Positions 35,441 through 42,062 of a stretch of DNA of 42,062 bases are shown here, in pieces. The notes under the pieces were generated by a model. That model saw only the letters and a program-made list of their open reading frames with translations, was not told the DNA's origin and searched no databases. Source of the stretch: Bizionia sp. (lineage in GTDB: Bacteria > Bacteroidota > Bacteroidia > Flavobacteriales > Flavobacteriaceae). Numbering within the stretch: position 1 is the stretch's first letter; the number at the start of each line of letters is the position of its first letter. Where the stretch lies: NCBI GenBank assembly GCA_020631395.1, contig JAHDHI010000042.1:1-42062 (forward strand). Reading direction: 5' to 3'. The translations under genes were made by a program, and so were the position numbers.

Positions 35441-37063
35441 ATGAAAAAAATTACACTACTATTTATGTTTTCATTATTGGCAATAACATCAAAAGCTCAA
35501 GGTTCAAAATATGTTCCCGGTGAGTTTTTGGTACAGCTAAGTGAAAATTATTCAGAAAAATCCCTCATTGAAGATTCCAACAAAGCAAACCTTACAATTT
35601 CCAAACCTGTGGTAGTCTCAAAATCCATGAACATTTGGAAATTCAGTTTTGATGATACCATGGTGAGCATGAAAGACGTACTCGATCAGATTCATTCCAA
35701 CAACAATGTAGTCAATGTACAGGTAAACCATATTTTAAAAAAACGAGCAACTATCCCAAATGACCCTAGTTTCAATCAGCAATGGCAATACTATCAAGCC
35801 AATGACAAGGACATCGATGCAGATGAAGCATGGGACATAACTACAGGAGGGACTACTGAGAATGGACATGAGATCGTAGTAGCAGTCATTGATGACGGAC
35901 TTCAATTGGACCATCCAGACATGGTTGGCAATGTTTGGTCCAATACCCAAGAGATAGCCAACAATGGCATCGATGATGATGGCAATGGATACATAGATGA
36001 CGTAAAAGGTTGGAATACATCCAGCAACGATGACAATATCTCTTCTGGATGGCATGGCACTCCCGTTTCTGGGATAGTCGGCGCCCGAGGCAACAACAAC
36101 ATAGGTGTTTCTGGGGTGAACTGGAATGTAAAAGTCATGATCATACAAGGTGGTTCTGGCGTGGAAGAAGAGGTCATAAGAGCCTATTCCTATGCTATGG
36201 ACAATAGAATACTATATAATCAAACCAATGGTAGCAAAGGAGCCTTCGTAGTAGCCACCAATGCTTCTTGGGGAGTGGATTATGGACAACCGGAAGATGC
36301 TCCTTTATGGTGTGCTTTCTATGACACATTGGGAGAAAACGGCATTTTGAACGCTGGTGCCACAATTAATGGCAATGAAGACATTGATGTGGTCGGAGAT
36401 CTTCCTACTGCTTGCCCAAGCGATTTTATGATTTCGGTAACCAACATGAATCAAGACGATGTCAAAGTAACTGGAGCAGGATACGGTAGTACTACGATCG
36501 ACCTTGGAGCTCATGGGCAAGGTGCATATACCATTGCATACAATAGCGGCTATGGCGGTTTTGGAGGAACATCTGGTGCTACGCCACATGTAACAGGAGC
36601 CATCGCATTGTTGTATTCGGCTCCCAGCATGGCATTTGCAGAATTGGCCATTAACGACCCAGAGCTTGCCGCCATGAAAGTGAGAGGTTACATTCTAGAC
36701 AATGTAGATCCAAATGAAAGCTTGGAGAACATTACGGTAACCGAAGGTAGACTCAACCTATTCAATAGCTTGGAAGCACTTATAAATGATCAATCCTTGT
36801 CCATAGATGAAGTTGAAAGCTATTATAGTGACGAGCTCGTCATCTACCCGAACCCTGCAAAAGACATTATAAACCTCGATACAAAGTCCAATACAAGTGT
36901 AGAATCCGTATGGATGTATACAATGTCCGGCAAATTGATAAAGTCATCATTTGAAAATGTAAACTCCATTGATATTTCCAACTTGAGTCAAGGCTCCTAC
37001 ATTTTAAGGTATAAGTTGAAAAACAAAAACCGACCTAATCACACCATTTTGTTGAAAGAATAA
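35441..37063 (+). CDS. Subtilisin-like (S8) protease secreted by type IX system
   Basis: The 540-residue protein has a signal peptide (to TSKAQ, 20), a propeptide-like region (about 25-100; GEFLVQLSENYSEKSLI), and an S8 catalytic domain. The triad is Asp151 (AVIDDG), His205 (GWHGTPVSG) and Ser378 (GGTSGATPHVTGA), with oxyanion Asn274 (ATNASWG). The C-terminal about 75 residues are a type A T9SS sorting domain (VIYPNPAKDIINLD, then MYTMSGKLIKS and SQGSYILRY). It is exported across the outer membrane and probably anchored or released there to degrade protein. Calcium-site-like DDDGNGYIDD lies at 178-187. Monocistronic. Confidence 0.95.
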   Translation: MKKITLLFMFSLLAITSKAQGSKYVPGEFLVQLSENYSEKSLIEDSNKANLTISKPVVVSKSMNIWKFSFDDTMVSMKDVLDQIHSNNNVVNVQVNHILKKRATIPNDPSFNQQWQYYQANDKDIDADEAWDITTGGTTENGHEIVVAVIDDGLQLDHPDMVGNVWSNTQEIANNGIDDDGNGYIDDVKGWNTSSNDDNISSGWHGTPVSGIVGARGNNNIGVSGVNWNVKVMIIQGGSGVEEEVIRAYSYAMDNRILYNQTNGSKGAFVVATNASWGVDYGQPEDAPLWCAFYDTLGENGILNAGATINGNEDIDVVGDLPTACPSDFMISVTNMNQDDVKVTGAGYGSTTIDLGAHGQGAYTIAYNSGYGGFGGTSGATPHVTGAIALLYSAPSMAFAELAINDPELAAMKVRGYILDNVDPNESLENITVTEGRLNLFNSLEALINDQSLSIDEVESYYSDELVIYPNPAKDIINLDTKSNTSVESVWMYTMSGKLIKSSFENVNSIDISNLSQGSYILRYKLKNKNRPNHTILLKE

Positions 37064-37107
37064 AAATGAAGTGATTTACAATTGGAAAAGAATATGCGCA
37101 CTAAATC

Positions 37108-37135
37108 AAAAAGCAGCACCAATGGTGCTGCTTTT
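37108..37135. terminator. Bidirectional terminator between the protease and guaB
   Basis: AAGCAGCACC (37111-37120) and GGTGCTGCTT (37124-37133) form a 10-base-pair stem with a 3-base loop. T tracts follow in both directions (TTTTC on plus, TTTTTGATTT on minus), so it can serve both convergent genes. Confidence 0.85.
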
Positions 37136-37164
37136 CGCTATCTAACAAATGTTTTATCTCTAGT

Positions 37165-38634
37165 CTATCTGGAATAGTTGGGAGCTTCTTTCGTTATGGT
37201 CACATCATGTGGGTGACTCTCATTTATTCCCGATGCTGTAATCTGAACGAAGCGTCCAGTTTCCTTTAAGGTTTCGACATCTTTGGCACCACAATATCCC
37301 ATTCCAGCACGTAAACCACCTATGAACTGGTGGATGCTTTCGTATAGCTCTCCTTTATATGGCACACGACCTACGATACCTTCTGGCACTAGCTTCTTGA
37401 TGTCGTCTTCCACATCTTGGAAATAACGATCCTTGCTTCCTTTTTTCATTGCCTCCACCGATCCCATTCCTCGGTAAGATTTAAATTTTCTTCCTTCGTA
37501 AATGATTGTTTCTCCTGGAGACTCCTTGGTTCCTGCCAAGAGAGATCCTAACATCACACAGTCTGCTCCAGCTGCAATCGCCTTGGGGATGTCTCCCGTA
37601 TAACGAATACCTCCATCTGCTATGACTGGCACACCACTTCCCTTAATTGCTGCAGCTACTTCCAAAACTGCTGAAAATTGAGGAAAACCAACACCTGCCA
37701 CAACTCGTGTCGTACAAATGGAACCTGGGCCAATACCTACTTTTACAGCATCTGCTCCAGCTTCCACCAAATATTTTGCAGCATCTGCCGTTGCTATGTT
37801 TCCAACGACTACTTCCAGTGTTGGAAATTTCTTTTTTATGTCTTTCAACACCATGACCACTCCTTTCGTATGACCATGGGCTGTATCTATTATGATTGCG
37901 TCTACTCCTGCATTAACCAATGCCTCAGCCCTTTCAACTGCATCTCCCGTCACACCTATTGCTGCGGCCACTCTCAAACGCCCGTAGGTATCCTTGTTGG
38001 CTATTGGCTTTTGTGTCACCTTGGTAATGTCCCTGAATGTGATTAAACCCACCAATTTGTCTCCTTCTACGATCAATAGCTTTTCAATCTTGTTCTGTTG
38101 CAGAATTTTCTCTGCACCTTTTAAAGACGTTCCCACTGGAGCAGTAACTAAGTTTTCACTTGTCATCACCTCCACGATTGGGCGCTCATTTTCGTGTTCG
38201 AAGCGTAAATCTCTGTTAGTGACGATTCCCTTCAACTTTCCGTTCTCATCAACAATTGGGATTCCTCCTATGCTATGCTCCTTCATTTGTTGTTTGGCAT
38301 CCTTCACTTTTGCTTCCAAGGGTAAAGTAACGGGGTCTATTATCATTCCACTTTCTGCTCGTTTCACCTTACGTACTTTTTGAGCTTGCTGGTCAATCGT
38401 CATATTCTTGTGCAATACACCAATCCCCCCTTCTCTAGCCATGGCAATCGCCATTGCGCTCTCCGTTACGGTATCCATGGCTGCGGATACGATAGGTACG
38501 TTGATTGTGATGTTGCGTGTGAATTTTGTTTGAATGTTGACTTCTCTAGGTAGTACTTCCGAGAAAGCTGGAACTAAAAGGACGTCGTCGTAGGTTAAAC
38601 CTTCGCCTACAATTTTATTTTCGTGTGCTGTCAT
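37165..38634 (-). CDS. guaB: IMP dehydrogenase (GuaB)
   Basis: From [20 protein letters not shown] the protein has 489 residues. It oxidises IMP to XMP with NAD, the committed step of GMP synthesis. A tandem CBS module (about 90-215) interrupts the TIM barrel. Catalytic Cys307 is in [15 protein letters not shown], preceded by [12 protein letters not shown] and VKVGIGPG; the flap and C-terminal loop ([11 protein letters not shown]) are present. An in-frame ATG at 38667 lies upstream of the -7 box, so 38634 is preferred. Confidence 0.97.
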   Translation of the reverse strand: MTAHENKIVGEGLTYDDVLLVPAFSEVLPREVNIQTKFTRNITINVPIVSAAMDTVTESAMAIAMAREGGIGVLHKNMTIDQQAQKVRKVKRAESGMIIDPVTLPLEAKVKDAKQQMKEHSIGGIPIVDENGKLKGIVTNRDLRFEHENERPIVEVMTSENLVTAPVGTSLKGAEKILQQNKIEKLLIVEGDKLVGLITFRDITKVTQKPIANKDTYGRLRVAAAIGVTGDAVERAEALVNAGVDAIIIDTAHGHTKGVVMVLKDIKKKFPTLEVVVGNIATADAAKYLVEAGADAVKVGIGPGSICTTRVVAGVGFPQFSAVLEVAAAIKGSGVPVIADGGIRYTGDIPKAIAAGADCVMLGSLLAGTKESPGETIIYEGRKFKSYRGMGSVEAMKKGSKDRYFQDVEDDIKKLVPEGIVGRVPYKGELYESIHQFIGGLRAGMGYCGAKDVETLKETGRFVQITASGINESHPHDVTITKEAPNYSR

Positions 38635-38656
38635 TGCAATTGGAATTAATTGCAAG

Positions 38657-38664
38657 CAAATATA
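38657..38664 (-). promoter_or_regulatory. -7 box of guaB
   Basis: On the minus strand this reads TATATTTG, an exact TAnnTTTG match, 22 bases before the ATG at 38634. The nearest TTTG upstream (38695-38698) is 30 bases away, too far for the usual spacing. Confidence 0.4.
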
Positions 38665-38767
38665 CATCTTTATTCTTATTTATTTGGGAATAAACAAAGA
38701 ATATGACAGAATCTCATTCCTTGACAACATTTTGGAAAACCAATGAAACCGATGTAGCAATCGGACA

Positions 38768-39478
38768 TCAATTTTGCTTGCAATATTCTCTTAGTGTGTG
38801 CACGGCATAGTCATAACGCATTTTTGCCACGGCAATGTCTCCTTCGAACCTAATGGCCTTAGGCACGACCAACCCATACAGAAAGCGTCCTTTCGCTATG
38901 CGGTCTATCGTTTTTAGGGTCTTGGCATCCACAGATGCATAAATTTCCTCCAACCAAATGTATTGTTCCTTGTACAATATGTCTTGATCCCATTTCAAGG
39001 CTTCTTCTCCCTTTAGAACAACATCAGAACCCATCATCTCACTAAGCATTGGAAATGCATTGTCGAAAACGACCTCGCTTCCTTGACGGGAATAGACCTT
39101 TATCTTTTTCTTGATAAATATGTTATAAGGGAAAACGTCTACCATATGCAATTTGGCAGATATCAAATGTGCCATTCTTGGCCAAAGTACCTCATGTCCC
39201 CTATTTTCCAATTCGGAATGGATCCAATTGTAAAAATCTCTACGTTGAGCCATGCTCATATATTCTTTGGACAAGTTGTGCTTGAGGTTGTGGGCATTTG
39301 CATTTTTCCAAGTTATGGTATTGCGTTTCCTATCTGACTTCAACCAATCTGTATTCGTCAAACGTTCTAGATTGGTAGCTTTTTGAAAACTCTTTAGACT
39401 CTTCCATTCCTTGCCATAGGTTATGCTACAACAACAAAATGTAAAAACGAACAGGATGCATTTCATACAAAGCTTCAA
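38768..39478 (-). CDS. Secreted protein of unknown function
   Basis: The 236-residue protein has an N-terminal signal peptide (FVFTFCCCSITYG, about 1-22) and an otherwise soluble, mostly helical sequence with no recognised domain. Notable parts are AQRRDFYNWIHSELENRGHE, VDVFPYNIFIKKKIKVYSRQ and AKMRYDYAVHTLREYCKQN. It follows the four-helix protein gene by 26 bases and appears to be the last gene of the porin operon, so a periplasmic accessory role there is plausible. Confidence 0.8.
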   Translation of the reverse strand: MKLCMKCILFVFTFCCCSITYGKEWKSLKSFQKATNLERLTNTDWLKSDRKRNTITWKNANAHNLKHNLSKEYMSMAQRRDFYNWIHSELENRGHEVLWPRMAHLISAKLHMVDVFPYNIFIKKKIKVYSRQGSEVVFDNAFPMLSEMMGSDVVLKGEEALKWDQDILYKEQYIWLEEIYASVDAKTLKTIDRIAKGRFLYGLVVPKAIRFEGDIAVAKMRYDYAVHTLREYCKQN

Positions 39479-39504
39479 ATGGATGAAATATAAAAGTAGT
39501 TAAA

Positions 39505-40002
39505 TTAAACCAAACGTTTTTTGAAATACAACTGCTTTAGAATAATTAATACAGAGAGTGTGTAAGAAAGCGTCATTAAAATCCCCGATAACATGACCAC
39601 GTATTTCATAAAAGTAAATCCTTTCCATAACAAGTACATTCCTCCAAAGGTCAATATCACTGATACAAATGGTTCCACCATCAAGAATATTTTAAATTTC
39701 AAATTCAGTTGCGTAGTACTTAGAATCAAACCCAACAAAAAGAAAATCAATGCCATCGATAGAATATGGCCATGCACGATGGACAACATTTCCTTATCGC
39801 TTTTTTTAAATTTCATCACCAAGGCTTCTTCGTCATTTTCATTCCCCAAATATTGTTCTTCTATCCCATTGGGATTGGCAGATGAAGTTTCATTTACAAA
39901 CAACAATCCTGAAAAAAAACCTACGCTCAATACTATGATGAAGGCTGAAAGCAATAATTTTATCTCTCTAGGAAAAGTATGGATTAAGCCATTTAATTGC
40001 AT
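39505..40002 (-). CDS. Four-helix membrane protein of the flavoprotein operon
   Basis: The 165-residue protein has four hydrophobic helices at about 13-36, 76-97, 103-126 and 133-155 and a loop of about 35 acidic residues after helix 1. His77 and His79 (VHGHILSMALIF) lie at the start of helix 2 and could bind a metal or haem, but that is inference. Its start shares one base with the stop of the FMN-binding gene (TAATG), so the two products are made together and may form a membrane electron-transfer pair. No family recognised with certainty. Confidence 0.82.
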   Translation of the reverse strand: MQLNGLIHTFPREIKLLLSAFIIVLSVGFFSGLLFVNETSSANPNGIEEQYLGNENDEEALVMKFKKSDKEMLSIVHGHILSMALIFFLLGLILSTTQLNLKFKIFLMVEPFVSVILTFGGMYLLWKGFTFMKYVVMLSGILMTLSYTLSVLIILKQLYFKKRLV

Positions 40003-40529
40003 TATATGATTGCTTTAGAATGTAGAATCTTCAACGATTGCAATAGATCGTTCATAGCATTGGTCATAGACCTGACAGATATGGTAGCCCCAGAAATGGC
40101 AACGACATTGTCACCATAACGCAAATCATCATCTTGTGTTTTTCCTATGAATTGCTTTAGCCACCTCTTACTTCCTATTTCTCCTCCGTAATCCTCTCGA
40201 TAGACCAAAATCTTCGTCTTCTTAACCACTAAATCCTTGTCCAACAACACCAAATAATCAAACTTATCCGTCTTGCTTGGAGCCTTTGCAACATATGCGT
40301 ACCCCATGAGCGCGTCATTTGATTTGATTTCAAACAAATTGTCCTTTCCGAATTTGGAAGGTAACGTTGATGCTATTTCTGAAGAAATCACAATTGCATC
40401 GAATGAAAACGTTTCAACTTGATATACTGATTTTATTTCCTTGTCTACCTTCTTTTGAAGGTGTTTCGGCAATCCAAAGGCAAATAGACAAAGTGATAAA
40501 ACTAGAATTGAGATGTGCTTAAAATTCAT
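40002..40529 (-). CDS. FMN-binding domain protein, extracytoplasmic
   Basis: The 175-residue protein has a signal peptide or anchor (SILVLSLCLFAFGLPKHL, about 1-20) and an FMN-binding domain of the NqrC/RnfG type (PF04205): DNLFEIKSNDALMGYAYVAK, LVLLDKDLVVKKTKILVYRE, and SGATISVRSMTNAMND. The SGAT motif (146-149) is where FMN is attached to Thr in flavinylated proteins of this family. It would carry electrons outside the cytoplasm. Encoded between a porin and a four-helix membrane protein. Confidence 0.9.
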   Translation of the reverse strand: MNFKHISILVLSLCLFAFGLPKHLQKKVDKEIKSVYQVETFSFDAIVISSEIASTLPSKFGKDNLFEIKSNDALMGYAYVAKAPSKTDKFDYLVLLDKDLVVKKTKILVYREDYGGEIGSKRWLKQFIGKTQDDDLRYGDNVVAISGATISVRSMTNAMNDLLQSLKILHSKAII

Positions 40530-40581
40530 TTTGCAAAAGTATTGAAATTATTTATTCTTGATAACAATTAAAATGCCAAAT

Positions 40582-40614
40582 AGCCAATGTTAAAAATAAT
40601 CTTTAACATTAGCT
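40582..40614. repeat. Inverted repeat between porin and FMN-protein genes
   Basis: AGCCAATGTTAAA (40582-40594) pairs with TTTAACATTAGCT (40602-40614) around a 7-base loop; the one mismatch becomes G-U in minus-strand RNA. No T tract follows. It may be an RNA-processing or partial-termination hairpin that gives more porin than downstream protein. Confidence 0.45.
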
Positions 40615-40645
40615 ATAATAGACACTTAAAAAGAATCTTTATGTC

Positions 40646-41806
40646 TTAGAACCAAACACCTAGTCCAATGTTCAATTGGTTTTGAGCGTTTGAATCTTCT
40701 ATAGCATTTCCTTTGATTTGATAATCTGCCTTTAATACAGCTCCTGGTGCCATTTTGTAACTCAATCCAAAAGTCCACTCATCTCTATCATAACTATCAT
40801 TTTTAACCAATCCACCAGCTACCGAAGCGTGTGTATCGTAATCAGAATATCTAGCGAAGGCAAATAGCTGTTGTTGCTTGGTTTTTGGCAACAAGTTGTA
40901 TGCGCCTTCCAAATACCAACCTTGCAATGCACTACCTAGATCTGCATCGTTCAATGCATTGTAATCTTCTGTATCGCTAATGCTTGCGTGAATGAATTGT
41001 CCACGGGCAGTAAAACGTTTAAAAGCATAACGTGCATCGAAACCTATCATTGAAATCCCAACACTGGTTCCATCAATCTTCTCTATATCGTCCTCAGCTT
41101 GCGTACGTCCAAAATACCCCGCCAAGCCCAAACGCAGTCCTGGCAAACCATAGTAATCCAACTTGGCAGACAAGTTCGGAGAATCCACCGTAGACTTGAT
41201 TCCTTTTTGTCTTCCATTTCTCAAACCATTTTTACCACCTAGAGTCTTAGTACCGTTAACCGACTGGAAACCATTGAAAATGTAGGCTTGATATCCTAAA
41301 GAAACTTCATTGAAACGACCTTGGACTCCTACACCGATTTCTCTCCAAGTAGTAGGTACTATGCTAGCATCTATGCTCGGTCTCTCAACTCCATTGAATG
41401 TCGTAGGTTCATGATATTCGTTTGTGATGCCCATAGGTATCAACATCAAACCACCTCTAAGATTCACATTGTCATTTATACTATATTGTACAAAGGCCTG
41501 TTCTACAAAGACCTCTTCTACGTGCTCCAATTCTACTTCCGTAACAAACTGTACGTTGTCATTGAATTTGTAACCAAACAACAAAACCAAACGTTGTACG
41601 TCCAATTCTCCATTTTTACTTTCTGGTTGATTGTAGGTAACCTCTCCATAACCGCCAACTGTAACACCTGTATTTATATTCCCGGATAAAATACGTTGTG
41701 CTGCATTTATCTGTGTTTGTGGGTTGGTAGATAATGAATCCGGTACAGTTTGTGCAAAAGCAAATGCACTAATTAATAGGGATAAAAATGTTGTTGCTTT
41801 TCTCAT
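40646..41806 (-). CDS. Outer-membrane porin (OprO/P-like beta-barrel)
   Basis: The 386-residue protein has a signal peptide (to AFAFAQ, 19), a start typical of phosphate-selective-porin-like proteins (GYGEVTYNQPESKNGELDVQ, then RLVLLFGYKFNDNVQFVTEV), amphipathic strands throughout, and the C-terminal aromatic ending (LNIGLGVWF) used for outer-membrane assembly. Its substrate is not evident. It is the first gene of an operon with FMN-binding, four-helix and secreted proteins, behind a promoter flanked by Fur-box-like palindromes, so it may pass iron-related solutes. Confidence 0.9.
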   Translation of the reverse strand: MRKATTFLSLLISAFAFAQTVPDSLSTNPQTQINAAQRILSGNINTGVTVGGYGEVTYNQPESKNGELDVQRLVLLFGYKFNDNVQFVTEVELEHVEEVFVEQAFVQYSINDNVNLRGGLMLIPMGITNEYHEPTTFNGVERPSIDASIVPTTWREIGVGVQGRFNEVSLGYQAYIFNGFQSVNGTKTLGGKNGLRNGRQKGIKSTVDSPNLSAKLDYYGLPGLRLGLAGYFGRTQAEDDIEKIDGTSVGISMIGFDARYAFKRFTARGQFIHASISDTEDYNALNDADLGSALQGWYLEGAYNLLPKTKQQQLFAFARYSDYDTHASVAGGLVKNDSYDRDEWTFGLSYKMAPGAVLKADYQIKGNAIEDSNAQNQLNIGLGVWF

Positions 41807-41846
41807 TGTTGATTTTTTGTGAATGCCTTTCTAGCTTATTCTATTC

Positions 41847-41869
41847 TTATTTAGACTAATTATAAATAA
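41847..41869. promoter_or_regulatory. Fur-box-like palindrome 1 (downstream of start point)
   Basis: TTATTTAGAC (41847-41856) faces ATTATAAATAA at the right end; 9 of 11 pairs around the centre match. It shares the core TTATTTAGACT with the second site at 41920-41942. It would lie just inside the transcribed region, a repressing position. Confidence 0.5.
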
Positions 41870-41886
41870 ATTCTAATTTTCGAGGA

Positions 41887-41917
41887 CAAAAATAAAAACG
41901 AAAAATAGTCTACGCAA
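41887..41917 (-). promoter_or_regulatory. Promoter of the porin-flavoprotein operon
   Basis: On the minus strand TTG (41917-41915), a 20-base spacer and TATTTTTG (41894-41887) match the Bacteroidota promoter consensus. The start point would be near 41880, giving a leader of about 75 bases. Confidence 0.6.
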
Positions 41918-41919
41918 GT

Positions 41920-41942
41920 TTATTTAGACTTATTTTAAATTA
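41920..41942. promoter_or_regulatory. Fur-box-like palindrome 2 (upstream of promoter)
   Basis: TTATTTAGACT (41920-41930) faces ATTTTAAATTA; 8 of 11 pairs match. It lies directly upstream of the -33 element. The remaining 41943-42062 is AT-rich with no gene seen. Confidence 0.5.
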
Positions 41943-42062
41943 AAAACAAAATCCATTTTTAAAACACTGAATTTCAAGTAATTTAAAGATTAAGAAAACA
42001 AAAAAATCAGGCTAAGTTCTAATAAGCATATTGAATAGTTGCTGTTTATATTGGTACCAAAC

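Noticed and set aside
1-42062. CRISPR arrays, rRNA genes, integrase genes, phage genes
   Set aside because: No regularly spaced repeats, rRNA signatures, tyrosine or serine recombinase motifs, or phage structural genes were seen on either strand.

Overview
The window looks like chromosome of a marine-type member of the Flavobacteriaceae (Bacteroidota). The evidence is low GC, almost no Shine-Dalgarno sites, Bacteroidota promoter boxes (TTG, about 19-20 bp, TAnnTTTG), a type IX secretion C-terminal domain, FecR/STN-TonB receptor/DUF4249 genes, and a MerR-crtI-crtB-crtZ-crtY pigment cluster. Assignments rest on motif reading only; no database search was run.

Layout. 1-47: 3' half of a tRNA-Lys(UUU). 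189-2919: a small secreted protein, a secreted NTF2-like/DJ-1 fusion and a membrane-anchored AraC regulator. 3081-7931: a compact zeaxanthin operon led by a MerR/B12-domain regulator with CarH-type cobalamin-ligand motifs. 7961-13383: GlsB-type membrane protein, C10 cysteine protease lipoprotein, carbon-nitrogen hydrolase, TlpA-like thioredoxin, a lipoprotein with two RskA-C-like repeats, and a Crp/Fnr regulator next to a perfect TGTTA-N6-TAACA palindrome. 13504-15702: an unusual pair, a two-helix membrane protein and a 601-residue metzincin-like metallopeptidase with a long Trp/Val-rich hydrophobic stretch.

15.9-25.7 kb is AT-richer and looks accessory. It holds a lipoprotein, an ECF sigma factor downstream of its probable FecR-TonB receptor-DUF4249 operon, an IS1182-like transposase remnant, a frameshifted TPR cassette followed by a repeat-like spacer, and a DUF4260-TetR-SDR group with a palindromic operator candidate.

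25.8-42.0 kb is mostly core genes: aconitase, an envelope-folding operon (two SurA-like PPIases, a SurA-like lipoprotein that seems to start at ATA, and a MoxR ATPase), an overlapping SRPBCC/hypothetical/GNAT trio, a type IX-secreted subtilase, guaB, and an operon of porin, FMN-binding protein, four-helix membrane protein and secreted protein. The promoter of the last operon is flanked by two Fur-box-like palindromes.

The candidates most worth follow-up are the metzincin/two-helix pair, the Fur-like porin-flavoprotein operon, the CarH-like control of pigment, the Crp-type palindrome, and the ATA start.
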